Assembly (NCBI RefSeq): GCF_000372825.1
Contig: NZ_KB910516.1
Span: 1,334,011-1,398,010 of the forward strand
DNA length: 64,000 nucleotides
From: Methylobacterium sp. 77
Lineage (GTDB): Bacteria; Pseudomonadota; Alphaproteobacteria; Rhizobiales; Beijerinckiaceae
Reading direction: 5' to 3'
Shown: one piece after another, positions 1 to 8,335 of the stretch
Layout of the letters: each line of letters starts with the position of its first letter
Position numbering within the stretch: the first letter of the stretch is position 1
The notes under the pieces: model-generated
Databases searched by the model: none
The model's input: only the letters and a program-made list of their open reading frames with translations
What the model was told of the DNA's origin: nothing
Translations under genes and position numbers: made by a program

Positions 1-456
1 CGGCATCTTGCGCAGGGAGAGGAGATCGGCGCGGGGCAGCGCGCGCCGGATCGCCTGCCACAATTCGAGGGCGCCGGCATGGTCCTGCGGCGAGGCGGGG
101 CCGAGGAGCGGCGCGTTGTAATCGGTCAGGCCGAAATCGGCGAAGGCGATGATGCGGCGGCGGCCCGTCTCGTCGATTACGAGGGGGAGGTGAAGCGCCA
201 GCGCCCCCGTCGCCGTGTCCCGCGCGGTCACCAGGAGCGGTGTGAGCCCTGCCCGGCCTCGGAGCGATTCGTACCAGGTCTCGATCCAGACCGGATCCTG
301 GAAAGGCGTCGGCGCGCCGGTCCATCCGGCGACCGCCCGGGCCCAATCGGATGTGATCTCGACGCCGTAGCCCAGGGTGCCGAACCCGTCCGCTCTCGAA
401 CCCGCTGCGTCGCGGCTCCTGCCGCGTCGACCGGCCGGCAGCGCCGCTTCCGTCAT
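1..456 (-). CDS. CelD/BcsL-like GNAT acetyltransferase (C-terminus cut by window edge)
   Basis: The reading frame runs leftwards off the window. Its ATG at 456-454 shares an ATGA with the stop codon of the upstream gene, so the two are translationally coupled. The visible 152 residues contain a stretch around W-x-E-T-W-Y-E-S-L followed by beta-strand-like LALHLPLVID and IIAFADFGLTDYNAPLL. This is the layout of the N-terminal half of CelD/BcsL-type proteins, GNAT-fold acyltransferases often found in polysaccharide clusters. A role in acylating an exopolysaccharide or its precursor is inferred from the neighbours. The catalytic half is outside the window. The same frame stays open upstream as far as about position 2892 only because it is antisense to GC-rich genes; the coupled ATG is the sensible start. 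Confidence 0.7.
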   Translation of the reverse strand, partial: MTEAALPAGRRGRSRDAAGSRADGFGTLGYGVEITSDWARAVAGWTGAPTPFQDPVWIETWYESLRGRAGLTPLLVTARDTATGALALHLPLVIDETGRRRIIAFADFGLTDYNAPLLGPASPQDHAGALELWQAIRRALPRADLLSLRKMP

Positions 457-1397
457 GCCGGAGCGGACAGTTCGAGAATCTGGCCCGGACGGGCCGCATC
501 GAGGCGGAAATCGACGGCGCGACGGGCGGCGCGCTCCTTCTTCACCCAGCCGCCGTTGCGCAGCAGCTTCTGCATCACCGCCTTCGACCAGTATCCCGGC
601 CCGGTGATGGCATGGCTCGCAGGCTCGCGGCCGAAGCGATGGCGCAGCATGCCGTTGGCGAGATTGACGATCTGCTTGCGGCGGATCGGCTCGTCCACGA
701 AGGAAACCGTCATCGACACGTTGAGGCAGTCGAGATTCTCGACCCGGTGCGGCGCGTTGAGCGGCCAGCTCAGCATCTGGCCGGGCAACAGTTCCATCAC
801 CTGGGCATGGGCGTCGTACCAGGGGGCGTAGGGCATATCGACCTCGACGTCGAAGAGGGCGATGTCCTCGAGATGCCTCGGCGTCACGAAGGGCGGGGTC
901 GAGGGATAGACGTAGACCCGCTTCCGCCCGATGATCTGCCACAGGTGCTGCCCCGGCAGGTCGGCATGGTAATAGACCTGGGCGTTGGGCGACGAGATCA
1001 GGATGCCGCAGGTGGATTTCGCCGGTGAGAAGCCGGGCACGCGCCGGGCCAGTTCCTCGAACATGGCGTCGAGCGTGTCGCGGTAGCGCCGGTCGACTGT
1101 CTCGATGTTGCGCAGGTTGAGCCACATCCGCCCCTGCGCGATGGACTCGATCACCTGCGCTCCGGGAAGCCCCCCGGTCTCGCCCTCGCGCCAGAACTTG
1201 CGCTGGCCGGCCGCGCCCATATGGACGAGGCTGTACTGGTCGCGCGGATAGGCATCGATCAAGTCGGCCAAAGCCGCCCTCGAGAACAGGGCGGATTCGT
1301 GCAGCCGATGCTCGAGCCGCAGGGGCTGGTGGCCCCAAAGGGCGGCGTGGGTCTCGTTCCAGGACGTAAAGATCGGGTCGTTCATGGCTACGGCCAA
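453..1397 (-). CDS. cupin-like / JmjC-type Fe(II) 2-oxoglutarate oxygenase homologue
   Basis: A 314-residue protein with a jelly-roll signature: a YYHADL motif (H144, D146) and a second histidine in NAPHRVEN (H217) would make the His-x-Asp...His metal triad of cupin-like JmjC/2OG oxygenases. The region MLSWPLNAPHRVEN is typical of the strand carrying the distal histidine. Its substrate is unknown. It precedes the CelD-like gene with a 4-bp overlap, so a role in modifying the same polysaccharide or a sugar precursor is an inference. An in-frame ATG four codons downstream of the first is an equally good start. Confidence 0.7.
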   Translation of the reverse strand: MAVAMNDPIFTSWNETHAALWGHQPLRLEHRLHESALFSRAALADLIDAYPRDQYSLVHMGAAGQRKFWREGETGGLPGAQVIESIAQGRMWLNLRNIETVDRRYRDTLDAMFEELARRVPGFSPAKSTCGILISSPNAQVYYHADLPGQHLWQIIGRKRVYVYPSTPPFVTPRHLEDIALFDVEVDMPYAPWYDAHAQVMELLPGQMLSWPLNAPHRVENLDCLNVSMTVSFVDEPIRRKQIVNLANGMLRHRFGREPASHAITGPGYWSKAVMQKLLRNGGWVKKERAARRAVDFRLDAARPGQILELSAPA

Positions 1398-1641
1398 TCC
1401 GTATCGTGTCCCGCCGTTCCATCAGAAGGGCGGATCGATCCCCCTGCGGGACAGGGCCGATCCGTTTCCGGACACTACATCCGACGATGCCGTGAGCTTT
1501 GCAATCGCAATGCCGTCGGGGATGAGCCTCGGCAGGCAAGTCTATGCAGGCAAATCGATGAAAGCCTCGTCTACGAAAGCCTTTGGCAAGTGACCGCCGC
1601 TTAGGATCGGACGGCCACGTCCACTTCCGGAATCCCGCCGC

Positions 1642-2754
1642 ATGACGCAACGCCCTGGACCGGAAGAGACGAGCCTCCCCTCCCCCTGCCTTCATCTCGT
1701 GGGAACGGGGCATCCGCCCTGCGGCATCGGCGATTTCGCCGCGCATCTGATCGAGGCGCTGCGGCACGACGGGATGCCCCAGGAGGTCCTCGCCCTGGAG
1801 CCGGGCCACGTGTCGTTCGGCGAGATCTGGCGCGCCGTGGGGAGAAGCCACGCCGTCATCGCCAACCTGCCCCTGGTCGCGTGGAAGCGGGCGCTCGCCG
1901 GTCCCCCGGCGGCCTTCGCCATGGCGCTCCTGCGGCGGCGGCGGCGTATCGCGATCCTGCACGAATGGGGCGGTATGCACCGTCTGCGCCGGCTCGTCCT
2001 GAGGCCGCTCCTCCTCCTTTCGGACACGATCGTCCTCCTGTCGCCGCAGGTGCGTGACGAGTTGGCCGCCGATCCGGTGATCGGCCGCCTCGCGCGGGGC
2101 GCGGTGATGATGCCCCTGCCCCCGAACATCGCGCGGCCTGCCGCCTCGGCGCCGAGCGCTTTGTCCGAACGGATGCGCGCCGCCCGCGACCAGGGCCGCC
2201 TCATCCTCGGTCATTTCGGCTCGATCTATCCGGGCAAGCAGCCGGAGGCGATCCTCGACATCGCGGCGAGTCTGAAGGCGCGCGGCGCCGATCCGCTCGT
2301 CGTCTTCATCGGCTCGTTCATCCGCGCCTCGGACGGGATCGAGGAGATCTTCTGGAACAAGGTCGCGGCGCTCGGCCTCGCCGAGACCGTCGTGGTCTCC
2401 GGCTACGTCGCCTCGTCCGAGGAGTTGTTCGGCCTGTTCGACGAGGTCGACGCCTTCGCCTACGTGCTTCCCGAGGGGCTCACCGCGCGCCGCGCCAGCG
2501 TGCTGGCCTGCGTCCAGGCCGGACGCCCGGTCATCGTGACCGAGCCGAAGCGCGCGGATGAGTTCGACCACCATCCGCGCTTCCATGAGCTCCTGTCCGG
2601 CGGGGCCATCGTCGCGGCCCCGAGCGGAGCCGGACCCGAGACCTATGCGGACCTCGCTCAGGCGGCCGCCGCGCGCCCGACGCGGCCGCCCGAACTCGAC
2701 CGGCAGGTCTGGTTCGCCGATGCGGCCCGCGCCCTGAGGTCCATCCTCGGCTGA
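1642..2754 (+). CDS. glycosyltransferase family 1/4 protein
   Basis: The 370-residue protein has the two-domain GT-B look. The N-terminal half begins with a glycine-rich loop (LVGTGHPPCGIGDFAAHL). The C-terminal half has HFGSIYPGKQPEAILD, a hydrophobic strand LVVFIGSF, the VVVSGYV strand and an acidic/glycine-rich donor-site region (FAYVLPEGLTARRASVLACVQ) resembling the E-x7-E motif of retaining family 4 enzymes. It probably transfers a sugar to a lipid-linked intermediate on the cytoplasmic face. It stands alone on the plus strand, about 245 bp from the divergent cupin gene, so the intergenic space probably holds two promoters. The sugar and linkage cannot be read from sequence. Confidence 0.8.
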   Translation: MTQRPGPEETSLPSPCLHLVGTGHPPCGIGDFAAHLIEALRHDGMPQEVLALEPGHVSFGEIWRAVGRSHAVIANLPLVAWKRALAGPPAAFAMALLRRRRRIAILHEWGGMHRLRRLVLRPLLLLSDTIVLLSPQVRDELAADPVIGRLARGAVMMPLPPNIARPAASAPSALSERMRAARDQGRLILGHFGSIYPGKQPEAILDIAASLKARGADPLVVFIGSFIRASDGIEEIFWNKVAALGLAETVVVSGYVASSEELFGLFDEVDAFAYVLPEGLTARRASVLACVQAGRPVIVTEPKRADEFDHHPRFHELLSGGAIVAAPSGAGPETYADLAQAAAARPTRPPELDRQVWFADAARALRSILG

Positions 2755-2794
2755 AGGCATCTCGTCAGGGAGGCGCTCGCCTGGTGCGGAAGTC

Positions 2795-2848
2795 TTGGAC
2801 GAGTCGGCAGGCTTGGACGGGTCGGCAGGCTTGGACGGGTCGGCGGGC
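2795..2848. repeat. 18-bp tandem repeat, three copies
   Basis: Three near-identical 18-bp units begin at 2795, 2813 and 2831 (unit TTGGACGGGTCGGCAGGC, one or two substitutions), just after the glycosyltransferase. On the minus strand the units read as Lys-Pro-Ala-Asp-(Pro/Ser)-Ser, but no terminated gene fits there. Probably replication slippage in a non-coding spacer. Confidence 0.7.
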
Positions 2849-2981
2849 TTGGTATTCGCCTCCGTCGTCCCTTTCTCGGGACCCATCGTCATTGTCCCGG
2901 ATCGGCGATCGGGTAGTGTGTCGCGCTTGAGGGGTGCGAACTTTGCGCTTTCGTGATGGCGAAGGGGCAAGGAGGTAGACC

Positions 2982-3143
2982 GTGACCCAATTTGACGCAG
3001 ACAATGTCCCGAAACAGGACAGGTTCCGCTTGACCGAACACCTGGCGATGGGTGGGTTGATCGTCGGCGGAATCGCGACGTTGCTATGGCTCGGCCTGCT
3101 CGTGACCCTCGGTGGCTGGGCCGTCGGCATCTTCGAGTTCTAG
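2982..3143 (+). CDS. small single-pass membrane protein (53 aa)
   Basis: A GTG at 2982 follows a full Shine-Dalgarno AAGGAGGT (2969-2976) at ideal spacing, and the frame ends at TAG 3143. The peptide has a charged N-terminus (VTQFDADNVPKQDRFRLTEH) and one hydrophobic segment rich in Gly/Leu/Val (about residues 22-48), then ends FEF. This is the layout of a one-helix inner-membrane microprotein. It sits between the glycosyltransferase and the convergent O-antigen-ligase-like gene, so an accessory role in the polysaccharide machinery is possible but not shown. No family was recognised. Confidence 0.6.
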   Translation: MTQFDADNVPKQDRFRLTEHLAMGGLIVGGIATLLWLGLLVTLGGWAVGIFEF

Positions 3144-3186
3144 GATCATCGGCCCGAGGCGTGAGACCATCGTCGTTCGGGCCGTT

Positions 3187-4530
3187 TCACGCGCTGCGGA
3201 ATCGGGCGAGGTAGCGCAGGCCGAACACGGAGACGAGGAAGGTGACCCAGATCGGGTCGCCGCCGTCGAAGAGGAAGCTCTCCATGCAGGAGAGCAGCAG
3301 CCCGAACAGCCAGATCTGCACGAACATCGTCGCGAGCGGGTCGGTCCGGCCGCTCGCCTCGATCCTCATGATGTCGCGCAAGGGAGCGACGACGAAGATC
3401 GCGAGCACGAGAACGAGGCCGGGCAGGCCCAGGGTCACCGCGGTGTCGAGGTAGCTGTTGTGGCTGTGCGAGGCATATCCGGCCCAGCTCGACCCATCGT
3501 CGGAGGCCGCGCGCACGGTGACGTTGTTCCAGAACGCCGAGAAGCCGTAGCCCGTGAGCGGACGCGCCCCGAGCGCCTCGATGGCGAACTCCCACACATC
3601 GGTCCGGCCGGTGAAGGTGGGGTCGACGGGGAGCGCCCTCACGATGGCGGCGAGGGGTTCGCTGACCACCGTGCCGACGCTGAACAGGTTGATCGCGAAG
3701 AGCGGAACCAGGGTGAGGAGGATGCGGCCCCGGAAGGAGCGGATGACGGTGAAGAGCCCCGTGATCGCCAGCGCCGCCACCAGGAGAGCCGTCGCGCTCT
3801 TGCCTTCGGAGCCGACCAGGAAGAGCCCGGACAGGGCGACGATGACGAGGCCGACCGCCATGAGCCCCGAGCGCGCGACGGCGATGCCGATGAAGACCAG
3901 CATGGCCATGACCGCCGCAGCACCGTTCTTGTGGCCGAATACGCCGCGCCAATTGCCCGCGAGCATCGGCTCGACCACGTCGTTCGCCTGGTGGATGGCG
4001 AGATCCGGCGCGAGCAGCATGCCGAGATAACAGGCCCCGAGCAGCAGCAGCGACGCGATGGCCAGGAGATTGCGCAGATCGTTCCGAGAGCGCGCCAGCA
4101 GCGGCAGGCAGGCCGATGCCAGCATCACCGCCCCGGTCAGGGTCAGGCGCTTGGCCGATGTGGCGGGATCCTGCGACAACACCACGTTCAAGGCGAGCCA
4201 GGCGCCCAGGGCCAGGAACCAGGGCGAGACGAACGAATTCAGGGCGCGGGCATGGCCCACGACGGTCAGGGCGAGAGCCAGCGCGGCAAGGATGCCGAAG
4301 CTCGCGTAGGTCAGTCCCTCGCGCCCCGAGCTCAGTTCCGCGACGTCCGGATTGCTCAAGTCCTGAAAGGGTCTGAGCGAGATCCAGGCGAGCAGGAGGA
4401 ATGCGAGGAAGACGGCTTTCCGCGCGATGACGCTGGCGGGTGTCTCGGCCAGCGCCGTCTGCAGCCGGCGCCATCCTCCGGGGGCGGCCTCGGAGGCCGG
4501 CAATCCGGCGGCGGGTGCACCCGTCTTCAT
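3187..4530 (-). CDS. O-antigen ligase / ExoQ-type polysaccharide polymerase
   Basis: A 447-residue, strongly hydrophobic protein with about ten to twelve membrane segments and one long periplasmic loop towards the C-terminal half. The loop holds RTDVWEFAIEALGARPLTGYGF and ASHSHNSYLDTAVTLGLPG, the hallmark H-S-H-N-x-Y-L region of the Wzy/WaaL/ExoQ superfamily. These proteins polymerise or ligate undecaprenyl-linked oligosaccharides on the periplasmic face. Here it is most likely the exopolysaccharide polymerase. The gene lies 13 bp downstream of the GT2 gene on the same strand and is probably co-transcribed with GT2 and the GH10 gene. Confidence 0.8.
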   Translation of the reverse strand: MKTGAPAAGLPASEAAPGGWRRLQTALAETPASVIARKAVFLAFLLLAWISLRPFQDLSNPDVAELSSGREGLTYASFGILAALALALTVVGHARALNSFVSPWFLALGAWLALNVVLSQDPATSAKRLTLTGAVMLASACLPLLARSRNDLRNLLAIASLLLLGACYLGMLLAPDLAIHQANDVVEPMLAGNWRGVFGHKNGAAAVMAMLVFIGIAVARSGLMAVGLVIVALSGLFLVGSEGKSATALLVAALAITGLFTVIRSFRGRILLTLVPLFAINLFSVGTVVSEPLAAIVRALPVDPTFTGRTDVWEFAIEALGARPLTGYGFSAFWNNVTVRAASDDGSSWAGYASHSHNSYLDTAVTLGLPGLVLVLAIFVVAPLRDIMRIEASGRTDPLATMFVQIWLFGLLLSCMESFLFDGGDPIWVTFLVSVFGLRYLARFRSA

Positions 4531-4543
4531 CGGTGTCCCGCTT

Positions 4544-5509
4544 TCATCTCCCGCGCGTCCGCAGGCGCGGCGTGCTGGCGCGGTAGGGCTGCGGCTCGAC
4601 GCCCAGGGCCGCGAGGCAGCGCCCGACGGCCACCAGGATCGGGTGCAGGGCGATGGTCGGCTCCCGCGTCCGGGCCAGGTCGAGGATGCTGCGTCCGAAG
4701 GAGAGCCCGAGGACCGCGAAGGACTTGCCGGCCAGGGCCACGAGGCCGAGGCTGCCGCTCACATGCTTGCGCTCGATCCGGTAATTGACGGCGCCGATCC
4801 GCAGGCCCCGCGCGGCGAGCCATCCCGTCCGGGTGCGGGCGAGGGGCACCGTCTCGGTGATGACCGCGTCCGACTCCCAGTAGAAGGTCACGCCGGCCCG
4901 GCGGGCGCGGACGAAGAAGTCGGTGTCGCCGCCGCCGAGGAAATTGTAGCCCGTGTCGAAGGGCGGTGCGCCCATCAGCGCGAAGGTGCGACGCGTGATC
5001 AGGCAATTGCCGCTGCCGTAGATCACCGGCACCGGCCCGCTCTTGTCGTAGGCGGGGGCGAAGGCGGGATGCCGGTCGAGGCCCGACCGGCTCCCCGGCT
5101 CGAAGCGCGGCATCACCGGTCCGCCGACGATGCCCGCCCCCGTGCGCAGAGCCGTCGCTACCATGCGTTCGAGCCAGTCCGGCTGGGCGAGTTCGTCGTC
5201 GTCGATCATCAGGAAGTAGCGGCACTCGGGATAGGCCGCGAGCGCGGTGGTGAAGGCGCGGTTGATCGCCGAGCAATTGCCCTGGCGCTGCTCCACCGCG
5301 CACTGGCCCTGGAGCGGCCCCTTCGCGAACACTTCCTCGGCGGCCATCCGCCCGGCCTGCGCCGCGGCGTCGTTATCGACCACGACCACGGCGAAGCGCC
5401 GTCCGGTCCGCTGGCGCGCCAGGGATGCGAGGGTCTGGACGAGGTGTTCCGGCCTTCTGAAGGTCGGGATGCAGACCACCGCGTCGAAAGGAGTGGCGCG
5501 CGCCTTCAC
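4544..5509 (-). CDS. glycosyltransferase family 2 protein
   Basis: A 321-residue GT-A enzyme. It has VVCIPTFRRPEHLVQTLASL at the N-terminus, VVVVDNDAA, a CSAINRAF stretch, the metal-binding MIDDDE (D-x-D type) and a GGGDTDFFVRARRAG motif near the acceptor site. The start is a GTG at 5509-5507 that overlaps the stop of the GH10 gene as GTGA; the frame remains open far upstream, but that part is antisense/shadow coding. It should add one sugar from a nucleotide donor to the growing repeat unit at the membrane. A C-terminal hydrophobic helix may anchor it. Confidence 0.82.
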   Translation of the reverse strand: MKARATPFDAVVCIPTFRRPEHLVQTLASLARQRTGRRFAVVVVDNDAAAQAGRMAAEEVFAKGPLQGQCAVEQRQGNCSAINRAFTTALAAYPECRYFLMIDDDELAQPDWLERMVATALRTGAGIVGGPVMPRFEPGSRSGLDRHPAFAPAYDKSGPVPVIYGSGNCLITRRTFALMGAPPFDTGYNFLGGGDTDFFVRARRAGVTFYWESDAVITETVPLARTRTGWLAARGLRIGAVNYRIERKHVSGSLGLVALAGKSFAVLGLSFGRSILDLARTREPTIALHPILVAVGRCLAALGVEPQPYRASTPRLRTRGR

Positions 5510-6597
5510 GACGCGCTTCCGGTGAAGCGCTCGATCACATTCATCAGCGGCTTGGGCCTCAGGTCGGAATCCAGGGGAAGCGGCCGGTTCGCCGTTCCGT
5601 CGGAGCGGGTGAAGTATATCGGCACCCAGGTATAACGATCCGTAATGCCCCAGGTCAGGACCGCGCTCGGCGGCGTCACCTCGTCCACCGCCTGCAGGAA
5701 ATCGGCCGCCTTCTTCGCGACGATGGCGTCGCGCGTGGCGAAGTCGGTCGGCAGCCCGGCATCGATCACGTCGAGTTCGGTCACCAGAACGTCGAGCTTC
5801 ATCGCCTTGATCTCCCGCAGGAAGCTCTGGAGGCCGTCGCGGTCGAGCTCCCGGTCCGCGAACAGGTGCGCCTGCAGGCCGATGGCGTGGATTGGGATGC
5901 CCCGGTCGAGGAGGGAGCGCGCGATCGCGAGGATGCCGGCGCGGCGTTGGGCGAAGCGCGGCCCGACATACTCGATGTCGTATTCGTTGAGGACGAGCCG
6001 GGCCGCGGGATCCGCGGCGTGAGCCGCCTTGAAGGCGATCGGGATGTACTCGGCCCCGAGTGTCTTCGTCCAGACGAAGCGGCGCAGGTCCTGCGGCGAG
6101 GCGGGGTTGTCGGGCATCGGCTCGTTCACCACGTCCCACGAGCCGATGAAGCCGCGATAGCGGGACACCACCGTCTCGATATGGCTGGTCAGCACCCATT
6201 CCGCCTCGACCGGACTGGTGATCGCCTCGGCCCAGGCCGGCATCCCGCCGTACCAGGCCAGGGTGTGGCCGCGCAGGCCGAGCCCGTTGCGGCGGGCGAA
6301 GGCGGCGATCCGGTCGGCTTCACCGAAATCGAAGGTCTCGCGGTTCGGCCGCAGGACCGGCCATTTTAGGCCGCCCTCGGGCACCAGCAGCCGGCATCTG
6401 TCCGCCAGCGCCGCGCCGTATGCGGCATCCGCCGCCAGGGCGTCCCCGCGGACGGCGGCGCCGAAGGGAATCTTTCGCGGCGCGGCGGCCATGGCCGGAC
6501 CATGGCCGAGGGGGGTGCCCAGGGCGCTTCCCACGCAGAGGACGCCGCCGAGGGCCCCTTTCAGGATGGCCCGGCGGTCGGAGGGCGCTGTCGTCAT
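5506..6597 (-). CDS. GH10 endo-1,4-beta-xylanase-like glycanase with twin-arginine-type signal
   Basis: A family 10 (beta/alpha)8 glycoside hydrolase. Counting from the ATG at 6597, the acid/base Glu is in WDVVNEP (E159) and the nucleophile Glu in VLVTELDV (E274); HTLAWYGGMPAWA and AIGLQAHL are also typical. The N-terminus has a DRRAILKG twin-arginine-like motif, a hydrophobic stretch and AMAAA, so export through Tat is likely. A TTG start 33 bp upstream is possible but less convincing. Within an exopolysaccharide operon the enzyme more plausibly trims or releases the cell's own polymer than degrades plant xylan; that is inference. The 3' end overlaps the GT2 start by 4 bp. Confidence 0.85.
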   Translation of the reverse strand: MTTAPSDRRAILKGALGGVLCVGSALGTPLGHGPAMAAAPRKIPFGAAVRGDALAADAAYGAALADRCRLLVPEGGLKWPVLRPNRETFDFGEADRIAAFARRNGLGLRGHTLAWYGGMPAWAEAITSPVEAEWVLTSHIETVVSRYRGFIGSWDVVNEPMPDNPASPQDLRRFVWTKTLGAEYIPIAFKAAHAADPAARLVLNEYDIEYVGPRFAQRRAGILAIARSLLDRGIPIHAIGLQAHLFADRELDRDGLQSFLREIKAMKLDVLVTELDVIDAGLPTDFATRDAIVAKKAADFLQAVDEVTPPSAVLTWGITDRYTWVPIYFTRSDGTANRPLPLDSDLRPKPLMNVIERFTGSAS

Positions 6598-6902
6598 GCC
6601 GAAATCTCGCGAGACGTGGCCATCGTCCAAAACGGTACACTCGGCCGGGACGCGGCGAACGGTTTTGCAAGATCAAGTCCGCACATACGCTATCATCCGT
6701 CGCGCGCGATGCCCTTCGCAGTCTCGACCCTTGTGGCATGACTTGCGCGGCCCGGCGACCAGGACATGGCTCTGAACGATCTGCCTCCGACCGACATGAC
6801 GTGCGAACGATGCGCCCCGAACCCGGATATGACGGTGCATCGTCCGCGAGCGAGTCCGGCGCATGTCCCGGCTCTGGCACGGGCTCTGCGGATACGCCGG
6901 CC

Positions 6903-8234
6903 ATGACGGCACATCTGTCCCGAAATCCGACGCCCGTCGCGGGACGCCGCATCAGGCATTGGCACGTCGCGCCGATGCGCCTCGTCGCCGGCGCGTGGTC
7001 GACCCACCGCACCATGCTGATCGGCTACGGGCAGCTTCTGGCGGGCGCCGGCAGTCGCCTCGTGCTCCAGATGGTCTACTTCCTGGTTCTCGCCAATACG
7101 CTCAGTCTCGCGGAGATGGGCGTCTTCGCCTCCGTCTCGGCGGCGGGCGTGATGATCGGATGCCTGGCGGGATTCGGTTTCCAATCCTTCGTGATGCGGT
7201 CGGCTGCCGGCCGGCGCTCGTCGATGGGCGCTTATCTCGCCGTCTACTATGCCTGTTTCGCCCTCGCCCTGCCGATCATGTTCGGCCTCTCGCTGGCCCT
7301 CTACGTCCTGCTGTTCCGGGACGTGATCGCCCTGCCCGGCTATCTCGCGATCATCGTGGTGGAGGTGGCGCTCTGGCGCCAGATCGAGCTTCTCGTCCAG
7401 GTGAACAACGGTCTCGGCCGCTACGCCGCCGCGGCCACCGTGGTGTCGCTTCCCGTCGGCTTCCGCGCGGCCGCCGCCGTGGCGTTCTGGGCGGCGGGCG
7501 GCGGCGACGCGGAGACCTGGGCGATCTACTACCTCGTCGGCAACGCGGTCTCGGTGACCGTCCTCGCCATCCTGTTCCATCCCCGGACGCGGATGCGGTT
7601 CCGCGCGGTGCTGCTCAAGGGCAAGCTCCGCGACGGCCTGCTCTATGCCGCGTCCTACTTCATGTTCCTCGCCCAGGGCGAGATCGACAAGCTCATCGTC
7701 CTGACGCTGGCCGGCGAGCGCATGGCGGGCATCTACGCGATCTCGATGCGGCTCATCGACCTCACCGGGGTGCCGCTGCGGCCGATGTTCATGATGTACT
7801 CGCGCAAGCTCATCCAGGCCGGCCGCGCCACGAGGGCGAATTTGCGCGAATGCCTGAAGGTGGAAGCGATGGTGGCGGCGGTCTCGACGGGCGCCCTCGT
7901 CTTCATGATCGCCGTCCTGCACATCCGGCCGGACCTTCTCGGGCCCAACGTGTCGGCCGCCTACGGCATGCTCACCGTCATCATCGCCGTGCCGGCGGTG
8001 CGGAACCTGCTGGAATTCCAGGGAGAGCTGTTCTTCGCCTTCGGCCGGATGGGCTTGCGCGCGGGCGTCACCGCCGCTCTCATCGCCTTCAAGGCTCTGG
8101 CCTTCGTCCTGCTCCTCACGGCGCTTCCCAATCCGGAGCAGTGGAGCCTGTGGCTGAACGCGATCTACGTGGCGATCTACGCGGTGTCCTTCTTTACCCT
8201 CTACGGTCTTTTGTGGCGGAACACGGCACCGTGA
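6903..8234 (+). CDS. Wzx-like polysaccharide flippase (MOP superfamily)
   Basis: About 443 residues and around twelve hydrophobic segments, with the conserved middle region YFMFLAQGEIDKLIVLTLAG followed by IYAISMRLIDLTGVPLRPM, typical of oligosaccharide flippases of the MATE/MOP type. It should translocate the lipid-linked repeat unit across the inner membrane for the polymerase encoded at 3187-4530. The frame is open upstream to 6420; the ATG at 6903 was chosen because it gives a normal length and a short cytoplasmic N-terminus before the first membrane helix. Later ATG codons at 6976 and beyond are possible. Confidence 0.8.
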   Translation: MTAHLSRNPTPVAGRRIRHWHVAPMRLVAGAWSTHRTMLIGYGQLLAGAGSRLVLQMVYFLVLANTLSLAEMGVFASVSAAGVMIGCLAGFGFQSFVMRSAAGRRSSMGAYLAVYYACFALALPIMFGLSLALYVLLFRDVIALPGYLAIIVVEVALWRQIELLVQVNNGLGRYAAAATVVSLPVGFRAAAAVAFWAAGGGDAETWAIYYLVGNAVSVTVLAILFHPRTRMRFRAVLLKGKLRDGLLYAASYFMFLAQGEIDKLIVLTLAGERMAGIYAISMRLIDLTGVPLRPMFMMYSRKLIQAGRATRANLRECLKVEAMVAAVSTGALVFMIAVLHIRPDLLGPNVSAAYGMLTVIIAVPAVRNLLEFQGELFFAFGRMGLRAGVTAALIAFKALAFVLLLTALPNPEQWSLWLNAIYVAIYAVSFFTLYGLLWRNTAP

Positions 8235-8335
8235 TCGCGACAGGCCCTGACAGGCACGGTCCGGTGACGGAATCCTTCACCGTTCCCGGCGCAGGGTCCC
8301 GCATGATGAAGGGCGGCCGATCGAAGGAGGTGCGC

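Noticed and set aside
2795..2848. The 18-bp tandem repeat as a CRISPR array
   Set aside because: Units are directly adjacent with no spacers and there are only three.
1..2892. A continuous minus-strand frame of more than 950 codons, with a Lys-Pro-Ala-Asp-Pro-Ser repeat near its start
   Set aside because: It is open only because it is antisense to a GC-rich glycosyltransferase lacking TCA, CTA and TTA codons and then merges with the CelD-like gene. The CelD-like start is fixed by the ATGA overlap at 456.
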